Assembly: GCA_016213105.1 (NCBI GenBank)
Contig: JACRBN010000007.1
Coordinates: 114,641 to 178,640 of the forward strand
From: Chloroflexota bacterium
Lineage (GTDB): Bacteria > Chloroflexota > Anaerolineae > Anaerolineales > Villigracilaceae
DNA: 64,000 nucleotides
Direction of reading: 5' to 3'
Made by a program: the position numbers and the translations under genes. Position 1 is the first letter of the stretch; each line of letters begins with the position of its first letter. The notes beneath the pieces were generated by a model. It had not been told where the DNA came from, ran no database searches, and saw only the letters and a program-made list of their open reading frames with translations. This document shows positions 35,939-44,945 of the stretch, one piece after another.

Positions 35939-37486
35939 CTATTCGATGGGCAAATTGGGACAAATGGCTTGATAAAGAATCATATCGTCGGTATATTTTG
36001 TCCATTCTTCACGCGTAAGATTGCGGGGAATGTGCGCGCATGCTTCAGCAATAAGGTCGTCGGGCTTCCAAAGCCATAGATTTAACTGACCCAGAGAATC
36101 GCTCGATATCACATATTTTCCGTCTGTGCTAAAGATGGCAAAACGGACACTTCCCGTGTAACGATCTACATCATGAACGATCCGGGATATTTCCTGTCCA
36201 GTGACAGCATCCCAAATACGGGCAGTGTTATCGTCGCTGGCAGACAAAATGTATCTTCCGTCCGCGCTGTATGTCACTGAATTTACCGTGCCAATGGAAG
36301 ACGTCCAGGCATCTTCAACTGAATATTGTCCCTGCTGAATTGAATAAAGGGTATGATCGTGCTGCATGATTAGAACTTCTTGCTCAACAACAATATCCCA
36401 GACGCATACTTCAATACCATTTCCCCAGGCCAAGTATCTGCTATCCGGGCTAAATGCAATGGAATTTTCGCTAGACAAGAGAGGCGCCCCAGATTCACAG
36501 GAATCAATACTGACGACTTCTCGTTGGGTTTGCATATCCCACACCCGAACCACCCTATCCGTATTTCCCATGGCGACATATTGTCCATCGGGGCTAAAAA
36601 TCACAGACTGCACTACATACATAGTATACGGACTTATGTCGCGTTTCGGCAGGGGCGAAACTTTGGCTAATGTTTTTTTGCTACTCACATCCCAAACATA
36701 TAGGCTACCATCAGTTCCCCCTGATGCAATATACTTTCCATCCGGGCTAAATGCAACAGAAGCCACCCCACTAATATAATAGGTTATTCCATTACGAGTT
36801 TCAGTGTAATAATCGGGAATCATTCGTAAAATTTCCTGTCCATTTGCCACATCCCATATCCGAACCGTATTATCGGCGCTGCCTGAAACTATATATTTTC
36901 CATCAGGGCTGAAAGCAATGGAATTTACACTATTTTCTTCCCCCGGAGACATCCAATACACATTAGAGTTGGCGGCTACATCAACGGAAGGTTTTTTGCC
37001 TCCAAGTTTTATTTGAATAATCTCCCAACCTGTTTCCAATTCTTGGATCAATATAGTGCCGTCGACTCTGCCTGAGGCGATATATTTCCCGTCCGGGCTG
37101 AGTGCAATTGCGTTGATGATCCTTACGTTGTCTTCATCAACATTTTTTTGAACGGGCAAAAATCTCCAGGTATGCAGGTTACTTTGTATGACTTGTGCCG
37201 CTTCAATGGTTGGAAGAATTCTCATGGATTGAACAGCCAATAGAACGCCAACTACATGATCTGAGTTTTGCTGGATATTGATCTCATGGGCCTGCGATGC
37301 CAACTGAAGCGCAAGTAGTTGCTTTATCTCTAGATCATTCTTTGCTTGAGCAGTTTCAAGGGCATATATCTGCGTTCTATATTCATTTGAAACTGCCACA
37401 CTTGTCAACCCACGCCATGAAAGAAAAAGCGAAAATAAAACTGTTGTTACAAACAAACCACCAACGGCCAGTTTTATATTTTTCAT
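35939..37486 (-). CDS. Membrane-anchored WD40-repeat protein (2 of 2)
   Basis: 515 residues. It has the same plan as the downstream paralogue: N-terminal membrane helix (about 6-24), an AQAKNDLEIKQLLALQLASQ helix, about seven WD40 blades and the tail ACAHIPRNLTREEWTKYTD then CPNLP. Only one propeller is present. The genes are 14 bases apart and probably form one transcript. The gene is AT-rich relative to its surroundings. No catalytic domain, so a scaffold or sensor role is inferred. Confidence 0.8.
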   Translation of the reverse strand: MKNIKLAVGGLFVTTVLFSLFLSWRGLTSVAVSNEYRTQIYALETAQAKNDLEIKQLLALQLASQAHEINIQQNSDHVVGVLLAVQSMRILPTIEAAQVIQSNLHTWRFLPVQKNVDEDNVRIINAIALSPDGKYIASGRVDGTILIQELETGWEIIQIKLGGKKPSVDVAANSNVYWMSPGEENSVNSIAFSPDGKYIVSGSADNTVRIWDVANGQEILRMIPDYYTETRNGITYYISGVASVAFSPDGKYIASGGTDGSLYVWDVSSKKTLAKVSPLPKRDISPYTMYVVQSVIFSPDGQYVAMGNTDRVVRVWDMQTQREVVSIDSCESGAPLLSSENSIAFSPDSRYLAWGNGIEVCVWDIVVEQEVLIMQHDHTLYSIQQGQYSVEDAWTSSIGTVNSVTYSADGRYILSASDDNTARIWDAVTGQEISRIVHDVDRYTGSVRFAIFSTDGKYVISSDSLGQLNLWLWKPDDLIAEACAHIPRNLTREEWTKYTDDMILYQAICPNLPIE

Positions 37487-37627
37487 AATTCCACCTACCT
37501 TATTATTGCTCCACTTTCATATTGGCTGGAATCTGACTTTCTACTTCTCTTCTAATTCAACGCCGGCAACCGATACATAGTTCCATTTCATTAAAAAATA
37601 TTCCCGATCTCAAAGCACCAACTAATT

Positions 37628-38872
37628 CTAAAACAACACCACCTCCACCAACTCGCCCGCCGAAAGCCCAGTGGCATCTGGCGAAATCCGCAGCAAGCCG
37701 TCCGCATTGGCCAGGTTGAAGATCAGGTTGGATTTGCCGAAGATAGGCTCCGCCTCATAACTGGCGACCTGCGACGTTCGACTTTCGACCAGCCGCACCG
37801 GCCACCAATCCTCGCGCCCGGCCTGCGAAGCCAGGTTGACGGTCAACCGCGCACGCACTGTGGCTTGCGGCTTGGGGGTCTCACCCAGTAATTTCTCGAT
37901 GACAGGCACAACAAACAGATAGCCATTGACCAGCGCGCTGACCGGGTTGCCGGGCAGGCCGATCACCGCCTTTCCACTACACGCACCCAGGATGGTCGGC
38001 TTGCCGGGTTTGGTGTTGATGCCGTGCACCAGCACACCGGGTCCCCCCAGCCGCGAGATGACGTCGGCGGTCATGTCGCGCGTAGAGGCTGACGAACCCG
38101 CCGTGATGAGCACCACGTCACATTCGGCCAGCGCCTTGCGCGCCGCCGCTTCGAGCGCCTCGAACTGGTCGCCGATGATTCCGTAGCGCATCGGCTCCCC
38201 GCCCGCCTTCTGCACCAGCGCCCCCAGCGTGTAGGAGTTGATGTCGCGCACCTGCCCGGGCCGCGGCGACTGCGACGGGTCGATGACCTCGTCGCCTGTC
38301 GAAAGCAAGGCCACCTTGGGCTTCCTGGCTACGCGCAATTGAAGGATTCCCAGCGCCGTCAGGCCGCCCACCTCGGCAGGGCGAATTTTCCGCCCCCTGG
38401 GCAGGATGACCGTTTCGGCGGCCACATCCTCGCCCACGCGGATGACGTTCTCCCCCGCCGCCACGGCGCGCTGAATTTCCATTTCATGTTCGCGCGCGGG
38501 CTGGGTGTATTCGAGCATCACCACCGCGTCCGCGCCCGCGGGCAGCATCCCGCCCGTGTGCAGGATCGCGCACTGCCCCGCCCCCACTTCGAAGCCGGGC
38601 GCGTCGCCCATCGGCACCTCGCCAATCAGGGTCAGGTAGGTCGGCAGGGAATCGGTCGCCCCGAAGGTGTCACGCGCGCGGACGGCAAATCCGTCCACGG
38701 TCGAGCGCGGGAATTCGGGCAGCGGATGCGGGGCGCGCACATCCTCGGCGGACACACGGCCCAGGGAGGCGGCCGCGTCCACCATATCGGAATCAGGCAA
38801 AGGGGCGGACAGGTGGGAAAGCAGCAGGGCGCGGGCTTCGTCGGGGGGCAAGAGGGTCAAAAACTCGGGCAT
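37628..38872 (-). CDS. moeA: Molybdopterin molybdenumtransferase MoeA
   Basis: 414 residues, usual length. Motifs: PEFPRSTVDGFAVRA near the start, ILHTGGMLPAGADAVVMLE, the central STGDEV and PGQVRDINSYTL, the substrate-binding ITAGSSASTRDMT, and PGKPTILG plus GLPGNPVSALV. MoeA inserts molybdenum into adenylated molybdopterin to complete Moco in the cytoplasm. No moa or mog genes are nearby, so the cofactor's early steps lie elsewhere. Its start follows the UbiA-like gene's stop by one base, implying coupling. Confidence 0.93.
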   Translation of the reverse strand: MPEFLTLLPPDEARALLLSHLSAPLPDSDMVDAAASLGRVSAEDVRAPHPLPEFPRSTVDGFAVRARDTFGATDSLPTYLTLIGEVPMGDAPGFEVGAGQCAILHTGGMLPAGADAVVMLEYTQPAREHEMEIQRAVAAGENVIRVGEDVAAETVILPRGRKIRPAEVGGLTALGILQLRVARKPKVALLSTGDEVIDPSQSPRPGQVRDINSYTLGALVQKAGGEPMRYGIIGDQFEALEAAARKALAECDVVLITAGSSASTRDMTADVISRLGGPGVLVHGINTKPGKPTILGACSGKAVIGLPGNPVSALVNGYLFVVPVIEKLLGETPKPQATVRARLTVNLASQAGREDWWPVRLVESRTSQVASYEAEPIFGKSNLIFNLANADGLLRISPDATGLSAGELVEVVLF

Positions 38873-38873
38873 G

Positions 38874-39743
38874 TCATCTCAACCAAAACGTCCAGATCAG
38901 AAAGTAAACGGTCAACCCGTAGACGGCAATCGCCGTGACGTTCAGCGGCATCCAGGCGGGTTTGCCGCCCGCGGCGATGTTGCGCAGCAGCAGGATTTGC
39001 AGTGCGGCAAAGGGCAGGGTCAGGAAGGCGGGCCACAACAGCCCGAAGGAAAAGCCGAGCAGGATGGCGGCCAGGAAAATGAGGTAGGTGGCGGCAATCA
39101 GGATGTTGTGCAGCGGCACGGCGCGCTCCCAGCCGATGGAGACCAGCAGGCTGCGACGGTTGAACTTGCGGTCCTGCGCGAAGGAGGCAAAGCTCAAAGC
39201 CACCAGGCAGGCCAGTCCCAGGGCGGTCAGCGGGAAGGTGACCAGCCCAAGCAGGCGGTGATGCTCCCCAGCCTGCAAAAGGAATCCCAGCGAAGGGAGC
39301 ACGTAGCCCAGGTGGATCGCCAGGGCCGCTTCGCCGAATCCGCGGGAAACCAGGCACACAGGTGGAACCCCGTAGATCAACACGAGCACGAGCGACAAGC
39401 CTTCGAACAGCAGCGCCTGCGGCGTAATGTGACTCTGGGCGTACAACACAAAACAGACGACGGCCAGCGCCGCCAGTGCGCCGATGGAAACGTACAACAT
39501 AGAGTCGCGCAGGGCTTTGCGCTGGATCAGGGTCTCTTCGGGCACCAGGGGATCGCTGACCGGACGGAAGACCTCGGCCAGCAGCACCATGACTGTCTGC
39601 GCCAGGAGCACGCCGAACAGCCCCAGCCAAAAGGCGGCGGGGTCGAAGGGGATGGCTAGGTAATCGGCCAGGCTGACGCCCAGGATATAGGCCAGTGCGG
39701 CAAAGGCAAGGTAAAGCGGTCGGGTGAGGCGGATGAGGGTCAT
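38874..39743 (-). CDS. UbiA-like polytopic membrane protein with degenerate motifs
   Basis: 289 residues with about eight or nine hydrophobic segments and the arrangement of UbiA prenyltransferases (TRPLYLAFAALAYILGV at the start). The two Asp-rich motifs are weak: the first site lacks the NDxxDxxxD pattern, and the second is AQDRKFNRRSLLVSIG. So it may have changed substrate or lost catalysis. It is coupled to moeA downstream, with one base between stop and start. Prenyltransferase activity is uncertain. Confidence 0.6.
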   Translation of the reverse strand: MTLIRLTRPLYLAFAALAYILGVSLADYLAIPFDPAAFWLGLFGVLLAQTVMVLLAEVFRPVSDPLVPEETLIQRKALRDSMLYVSIGALAALAVVCFVLYAQSHITPQALLFEGLSLVLVLIYGVPPVCLVSRGFGEAALAIHLGYVLPSLGFLLQAGEHHRLLGLVTFPLTALGLACLVALSFASFAQDRKFNRRSLLVSIGWERAVPLHNILIAATYLIFLAAILLGFSFGLLWPAFLTLPFAALQILLLRNIAAGGKPAWMPLNVTAIAVYGLTVYFLIWTFWLR

Positions 39744-39758
39744 GATGGGTTTGGGTGC

Positions 39759-40871
39759 TTATTTCCTGAGAAATTCTTCCAATCTTTCCACAGCTTCGGG
39801 CAGGTTCCTGCGTCCCAAGCCGAGGCGGAAGTGGTTGTGGCGGTCGTCGTAGACCGAGCCAGGCAGGAGCAGCACGCCCGCCTGTCGGACGAGCGCATCG
39901 CAGAAATCCTCCACGTCTCCTTTGACGAGGCGGGGAAAGCCCATCGAACCTGCCTGCGGGCGCACCCAGCGGAAACGCTCCGCATGGCGGGCAAAGAGAT
40001 CATCGATCACAGTCAGGTTATGGCGGATGATGCGCAGGTTGCGCTCGACCAATTTCCCGCGCTGACGCAGGGCCAGCTCGGCCAAAAATTCGCTCGGGGC
40101 CGAATTGCAGATGGTCGTGTAATCCTTGAGCGCGGCCATGCGCGCGTACACATCCGCGTTCTGCGTAGCGATCCAGCCGATGCGCAGGCCTGCCAGGCCG
40201 TAGGTCTTGGAGGTCACGCCCAACGACACGGCGTGCGGACCCAGGTCACAGGCGGCGGACAGGCGCAGCGCGGAATCATACTCCGATTCGCGGTAGACCT
40301 CGTCCGAGAAGAGCAGCAGGTTGTGCTCCTGCGCAAAGCGGTTCAGGGACTCGAAATCCGCGCGCGGCATAAGATAGCCTGTCGGGTTGTGCGGGGTGTT
40401 GACCACGATGGCCTTGGTGTTGGTGCGCATCAGGTGGCGCAGTTCGTCGAGGTCGAGCGTCCAGCCATCCTCCTCGCGCGCCATCCACGGGCTGACGTCG
40501 CAGCCGATGGAACGGGCGATCTCGCTTAGCGCCTGGTAGCCTGGAGCATGCACAATGATGTGATCGCCCTGCTCCAGCATGGCGTGCATGAAGAGGAAGA
40601 TAGCCTCCTCTGCGCCTGCATGAACCAGCACCTGTTTGGGCTGGATGGTCTCGTATAGTCCGCAAATGGCCTGGCGCAGACTGGGGCTGCCCTGCGATTC
40701 GGTGTAGCCCAGCCAGGTGTGCTGGAAGCGCTCGTCTGCGCCTGGTTCGAGGGCCAGCAATTCCGCGATGGACATCGCTTCGCAGTCCGAGGAGCACAAC
40801 AGGTACTCGGTGTTGAATTCGTATTTTGCAAAATAGCGTTCGAGTTTAAAGGGAGGCAGTTTCATGGTCAT
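39759..40871 (-). CDS. PLP-dependent class I/II aminotransferase
   Basis: 370 residues. PLP features: AGAEEAIFLFMHAML, NTPHNPTGYLM (Asn-Pro pair), SDEVYRESEY and the Schiff-base Lys in SLGVTSKTYGLAGLRIGW. The C-terminal FRLGLGRRNLPEAVERLEEF includes the carboxylate-binding Arg. It resembles the branch near capreomycidine synthase, but substrate cannot be fixed. It is close to the UbiA-like gene (15 bases). An ATG two codons downstream is equally possible. Confidence 0.88.
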   Translation of the reverse strand: MTMKLPPFKLERYFAKYEFNTEYLLCSSDCEAMSIAELLALEPGADERFQHTWLGYTESQGSPSLRQAICGLYETIQPKQVLVHAGAEEAIFLFMHAMLEQGDHIIVHAPGYQALSEIARSIGCDVSPWMAREEDGWTLDLDELRHLMRTNTKAIVVNTPHNPTGYLMPRADFESLNRFAQEHNLLLFSDEVYRESEYDSALRLSAACDLGPHAVSLGVTSKTYGLAGLRIGWIATQNADVYARMAALKDYTTICNSAPSEFLAELALRQRGKLVERNLRIIRHNLTVIDDLFARHAERFRWVRPQAGSMGFPRLVKGDVEDFCDALVRQAGVLLLPGSVYDDRHNHFRLGLGRRNLPEAVERLEEFLRK

Positions 40872-40898
40872 CGGTCCATAGTAATCAGGGAGCAGCGA

Positions 40899-41369
40899 TC
40901 AGTTCATTGCCCTCTTCACGTCGCGATAATGCAATTGATTGTGCAGGTACAGCATCTTGACCATTTCACGGAGGACCGTCTGCCCCAGGAACGGATGGCG
41001 GCCCTGGATCTCCAATTCCTCATCCTTGAGTCCCTGCACCCAGGCGACCGACTCCGCGCGAACAGACTTATATTGTTCGAGCAGTTCGGCGGGAGCCAGC
41101 TCCTTCGTCTTCTCCTGCTGCGAGGCGTTGTAGCGGTCGATGGAGAAATCATCGGGTGAGCCGCCCCCGCCCTGGCGGATCTGCTCGAAGAGCCTGACCA
41201 GTCCGCGCTCGGAGGTGACGTAATGCGCCAGCACGTTGCGGATCGTCCACGTGGCGCCTTCGGTGTACACCTCGGCCTGCCACTGCTCCCCGCTCAACGC
41301 GGAGAAGAAAGCGGCCATGCGCTCACCTTCGGATTTCAACTTTTCGGCCAGTTCGGTGATCTCAGACAT
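40899..41369 (-). CDS. DinB-superfamily protein
   Basis: 156 residues from the ATG in MSEITEL. Helical bundle with metal-ligand positions: His in TWTIRNVLAHYVTSERGL (about residue 52) and the C-terminal LHNQLHYRDVKRAM pair. This matches DinB/mycothiol-dependent-maleylpyruvate-isomerase-like proteins, which bind a divalent metal and often use low-molecular-weight thiols. A specific reaction is not predicted. I preferred this ATG over one 13 codons upstream because the family starts here. Confidence 0.8.
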   Translation of the reverse strand: MSEITELAEKLKSEGERMAAFFSALSGEQWQAEVYTEGATWTIRNVLAHYVTSERGLVRLFEQIRQGGGGSPDDFSIDRYNASQQEKTKELAPAELLEQYKSVRAESVAWVQGLKDEELEIQGRHPFLGQTVLREMVKMLYLHNQLHYRDVKRAMN

Positions 41370-41442
41370 CAAATTCTCTCCTTTGGCGATATTGATAAAG
41401 TGTAACAAGACCCTAAAGGTTTTTCAAACCTTTGGTCTGATT

Positions 41443-42165
41443 TTAAATCAGCGAATAGCCCCCGTCCACGGTCAGGGTCTGCCCTGTGACGTACTCATTC
41501 TTGAGCAGGAATTCGAGCGCCGCAGCGATCTCGTCCAATTTCGCGGCGCGCTGGAGCGGCAGGCGCGCTGTCAGCGCCTCCCATTGCTCGCTGGTGACCA
41601 CGTCCGAGGGCAGCACCAGCCCAGGCGCGATGGCGTTGACCCGTATCGACGGCGCCAGCGCGCGCGCCAGCATCTTCGTCAGCGACTCGAGCGCCGCCTT
41701 GCTGACCGTGTACGCAGGGAACGCCGACCAGGCCTTTTGCGCCGCCACGTCCGTCACATTGACGATCAGACCGCCCTCGGTCATACGTTGGGCGGCGGCC
41801 TGGGCCAGCAGGAAGGGCGCGCGCAGGTTCAGGTCGAGGGTGGCGCTCCACGTTTCGGCGGTCAGGGTGTGGACGTCGGCCCGCTCCATCACCGCCGCCG
41901 AGTTGACCAGCACCTTGAGCGGGTGCGGGATGCTGTCCGCCAGCTCGAACAGGGCATCGATCTGCGCGGGTTGGGTCAAATCCGCGGGTTGGAGGAATAC
42001 GGGGCGTCCCAGGGCGCGGATCTCCTCCGCTGTGTCGTAGGCGTCCTGCATCCCCTTGTGATAGTGAAGCAGAATTGCAAATCCATGACGGGCCAGGGAC
42101 AGGGCAAAGACCCTGCCGAGGCGATGGGCAGCCCCCGTTACCAGTGCGAGCGGATATTCAACCAT
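41443..42165 (-). CDS. Short-chain dehydrogenase, pteridine-reductase-like
   Basis: 240 residues, Rossmann fold. NAD(P) motif VTGAAHRLGRVFA with Arg in the loop fits NADPH preference as in pteridine reductases/FolM. NSAAVMERADV, catalytic Tyr-Lys in YTVSKAAL, and VNAIAPGLVLP are all present. The TGAAHRLGR form is typical of FolM-type dihydromonapterin or pteridine reductases. That may link it to molybdopterin or folate chemistry nearby, but the substrate is not proven. Confidence 0.85.
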   Translation of the reverse strand: MVEYPLALVTGAAHRLGRVFALSLARHGFAILLHYHKGMQDAYDTAEEIRALGRPVFLQPADLTQPAQIDALFELADSIPHPLKVLVNSAAVMERADVHTLTAETWSATLDLNLRAPFLLAQAAAQRMTEGGLIVNVTDVAAQKAWSAFPAYTVSKAALESLTKMLARALAPSIRVNAIAPGLVLPSDVVTSEQWEALTARLPLQRAAKLDEIAAALEFLLKNEYVTGQTLTVDGGYSLI

Positions 42166-42249
42166 AAACCTGTTTTACCACAAAAAAATCCCCGCCAGCG
42201 AATGGATGCAGAATCCAAACATCGGGCAGGATGGATTCCCGCCCGATGA

Positions 42250-42274
42250 AAAAGCGGTGGATGATTAATCCACC
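42250..42274 (-). terminator. Terminator after the proline dehydrogenase gene
   Basis: On the minus strand, GGTGGAT and its complement form a hairpin that is followed by GCTTTTTC. A second CATCGGGC hairpin lies just beyond. Confidence 0.6.
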
Positions 42275-42290
42275 ACCTGTATGACCAAAT

Positions 42291-43250
42291 TTACTTCCTG
42301 AAGAAATTCGAGATGAGGAACCACAGGTTGGCGGGGCGCTCCGCCAGGCGGCGCATAAAGTATGGATACCAATGCGTGCCGTAGGGGACGTAGATGCGCA
42401 CGGGATAGCCTTCCTGCGCCAGGCTTTCCTGCAGGTCGCGGCGGATACCGTACAGCATCTGGATTTCAAGCGCATCCTTGGGCAGGCCGATCTTCTCGGC
42501 GTACTGCTTCGCAAAGGCAATGCGCTTCTCGTCGTGCGTGCCGAAGGCCGGGATGGGCGGGAAGCGTCCGTCCACGCTCAGTCTGGGCGTGCCTGCCGCC
42601 AGCTCGCCGTCGAGCATGATCTTGGACAGCAGGTCGAAGTTCGCATCCACGTCGGCTTTCTTGGGGAAGGCCTTGTCTTCGGGTTCCTGGTAGGCGCCCT
42701 TGACCATGCGAATGGTGATGCCGTCCGCAACCAGGCGGCGGGTATCCGCCTCGGTGCGATACAGGTAGGATTGCAGCACCGTGCCTGTGTTGAGGTACCC
42801 CTTGGCGCGCATGTCGTACAGCAAATTGAGGGTCTTGTCCGTGTAGGGCGTATCCTCCATGTCGATGCGCACGAAAGTGTTGTGCGCCTTGGCGCGGGCC
42901 AGGATGCGTTCGAGGTTCTGCGCGCACACGCTCTCATCCAGGCCGAGGCCGATCTGGGTCAGCTTGATGGATATGTTCGCGCGCACCCCCGATTCTCCAA
43001 TGGCGTCCACGGTGGCCAGGATGTGGTCGGTGGCCTCCTGCGCCTCTTCGGGCGTACTGGTATGCTCCCCCAGGTGATCGAGCGTGGCGTTGATGTTACG
43101 GCTGTTGAGTTCCTTGACGACACGGATGGCATCGGTCAACTGGGTGCCCGCCACAAAACGCGAGACGGTGCGCCATGCCAATGACCAGTTGGTGAAGATG
43201 TTCTGCGCCCAGGCAGCCTTGGAGAGGTATATAAAAAAGGAACGGAGCAT
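42291..43250 (-). CDS. Proline dehydrogenase
   Basis: 319 residues, the length of the small monofunctional PRODH. TIM-barrel FAD enzyme motifs: NATLDHLGEHT, ISIKLTQIGLGLD, VRIDMEDTPYTD, RMVKGAYQEPEDKAF and IQMLYGIRRDLQE. It oxidises proline to pyrroline-5-carboxylate at the membrane, passing electrons to quinone. There is no aldehyde dehydrogenase (P5C) gene in this window. It is divergent from the beta-lactamase-like gene. Motif order agrees with PutA-type enzymes of Thermus and Deinococcus. Confidence 0.94.
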   Translation of the reverse strand: MLRSFFIYLSKAAWAQNIFTNWSLAWRTVSRFVAGTQLTDAIRVVKELNSRNINATLDHLGEHTSTPEEAQEATDHILATVDAIGESGVRANISIKLTQIGLGLDESVCAQNLERILARAKAHNTFVRIDMEDTPYTDKTLNLLYDMRAKGYLNTGTVLQSYLYRTEADTRRLVADGITIRMVKGAYQEPEDKAFPKKADVDANFDLLSKIMLDGELAAGTPRLSVDGRFPPIPAFGTHDEKRIAFAKQYAEKIGLPKDALEIQMLYGIRRDLQESLAQEGYPVRIYVPYGTHWYPYFMRRLAERPANLWFLISNFFRK

Positions 43251-43398
43251 AGGTTCCCTTTCCCAAATGGATTACGCCCCTGGCTGTGTTGATAGGCAGC
43301 CGGCAGCGTTGAGGTTTCGACAAAACTATTCTAGCACAGGTACCCGGGGTGATTATGTTATACTTTTCAGTGATTTTCGTCACTTTATTGGAGGCTAT

Positions 43399-44892
43399 GT
43401 GAGAAGCCGCAATACCAATGTCATCCTTCGAGGCGTCTCGATCCTGCTTGTCATCGCTGCCGTGGTGCTGGCCGTCACCTCCCTGGTGGGCTACAGCCGC
43501 CAACGCAACAGTTACCCGCCAGGCATGACCATCGCAGGCGTCCCGGTCGGCGGGCTGAACCCCGCCGAAGCGTCCCAGCGCCTGCTGGAGGTCTATACCA
43601 CGCCCATCGAGGCCCAGTATGCGGGCTCCACGATCCTGGTCGAGCCCGAACTGGTGGGCTTCAACCTGGATGTGGACAGCATGATGGCCGCCGCCGACCT
43701 CGTCCGCACGGGCGGGTCGTTCTGGGGCGGATTTTGGGAGTACCTCTGGAATCGCCAGGGCAGTCCCATCGCGGTGCCCCTGCGCGCCACCATCGAGGAA
43801 CAGCGCCTGCGCGCCTACCTGCAAAACGAGATCGTCCCGCGCTACGACCAGCCGCCTTCGCCGCCCCAGCCGCGTCCCGACGGGCTGGGATTCACCGCGG
43901 GCACCCCGGGCCAGGTGCTGGACATCGAACGCGGACTGCTGCTGATCGAGGACGCCCTGCGCTCCCCCAGCAACCGCACGGTGACCCTATCCTCCAACCA
44001 GAATTCCGTCGCGCGGCCCACCTTCGAAAACCTGCAAATCATGCTGGAACAGTACATCAAGTCCACGGGCTTTGACGGCCTCGTGGGCCTGTTCCTCACC
44101 GACCTGCAAACAGGCCAGGAGATTCACTTTGCGCTCGACCAGGGACAGAACGTTCCGGTGGAGCCGGAGATCGCCTTCACCGCCTCCAGCACCATCAAAA
44201 TTCCCATCCTGGTTTCCTACTTCATCAAGAACGGCGATGCACCCGTCAGCGAGAACGTCAACGCCATCATCCTGAACATGATCAAGAAATCCGAGAATCC
44301 GCCCTCGGACGCGCTCATGGCCCAATTGGATCCCAGCTTCGGGCCGCTGGTCGTTTCAGATTACATGAAAAAAGTCGGCCTCGAAAACACCTTCCTGGCA
44401 GGCTTCTTCGCGCCAGGTTCACCGCTCCTGCAACGCTATACCACGCCCGCCAACTCGCGCGTGGACATCTACACCGACCCCGATCCCTATAACCAGACCA
44501 CGCCCGCCGACATGGGCATGCTGCTGGTGGATGTGTATCAATGCGCCGAGAGCGGCGGGGGCGCGCTGGTGGCCGCCTTCCCAGACAAGATGAACCAGGC
44601 TGTCTGTCAGCAGATCATAACCTACCTGGCGCAGGATAAGATCGGCGTGCTGATCGAGGCGGGCGTTCCCGAAGGCACCCAGGTGGCGCACAAACACGGC
44701 TGGGTGGTGGATGTGACCACCGGGTACATGAAAAACGTCAGCGACGCGGGTATCATCTACAGCCCGGGCGGGAACTTCGCCCTGGCGCTGTACTCCTATC
44801 ATCCTGTCCAGGTCATCTTCGACGACGCCAACGCCATGTTCGCCAACCTCGCCAAGATCATCTACAACTACTACAATCTTCCAATCCAATAA
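43399..44892 (+). CDS. Membrane-anchored class A beta-lactamase-fold serine hydrolase with YoaR-type domain
   Basis: 497 residues from the GTG preceded by TTGGAGG. One membrane helix (about 10-30), then a YoaR/PG_binding_4-like region (about 45-210) with PPGMTIAGVPVGGLNPAEA, then a class A beta-lactamase-like domain. In the latter SxxK is SSTIK (about 270), the SDN position is SEN in KKSENPPSD, and the KTG position is KHG. These deviations suggest peptidoglycan processing or a non-lactamase hydrolase at the cell surface rather than antibiotic resistance. A terminator follows. Confidence 0.82.
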   Translation: MRSRNTNVILRGVSILLVIAAVVLAVTSLVGYSRQRNSYPPGMTIAGVPVGGLNPAEASQRLLEVYTTPIEAQYAGSTILVEPELVGFNLDVDSMMAAADLVRTGGSFWGGFWEYLWNRQGSPIAVPLRATIEEQRLRAYLQNEIVPRYDQPPSPPQPRPDGLGFTAGTPGQVLDIERGLLLIEDALRSPSNRTVTLSSNQNSVARPTFENLQIMLEQYIKSTGFDGLVGLFLTDLQTGQEIHFALDQGQNVPVEPEIAFTASSTIKIPILVSYFIKNGDAPVSENVNAIILNMIKKSENPPSDALMAQLDPSFGPLVVSDYMKKVGLENTFLAGFFAPGSPLLQRYTTPANSRVDIYTDPDPYNQTTPADMGMLLVDVYQCAESGGGALVAAFPDKMNQAVCQQIITYLAQDKIGVLIEAGVPEGTQVAHKHGWVVDVTTGYMKNVSDAGIIYSPGGNFALALYSYHPVQVIFDDANAMFANLAKIIYNYYNLPIQ

Positions 44893-44899
44893 CGAAACC

Positions 44900-44933
44900 A
44901 ACCCGTTTTCACACAGAAAACGGGTTTCTCTTT
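44900..44933 (+). terminator. Terminator after the beta-lactamase-like gene
   Basis: AACCCGTTTT, seven-base loop, AAAACGGGTT, then TCTCTTTT. It overlaps the upstream edge of the next gene's -10 box. Confidence 0.8.
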
Positions 44934-44939
44934 TATAAT
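44934..44939 (+). promoter_or_regulatory. -10 box for the zinc-ribbon gene, leaderless arrangement
   Basis: TATAAT ends six bases before the ATG at 44946 with no ribosome site between, and it directly follows the terminator of the previous gene. Confidence 0.5.
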
Positions 44940-44945
44940 CAGTTC

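Noticed and set aside
33333..37486. Repetitive DNA considered as a CRISPR or satellite array
   Set aside because: The repetition is that of coding WD40 blades with variable spacing and diverged DNA. There are no short identical repeats with unique spacers.
43399..44892. The beta-lactamase-fold gene as an antibiotic-resistance gene
   Set aside because: The KTG and SDN positions are altered and a YoaR-type domain is attached, which fits a cell-wall protein better than a secreted lactamase.
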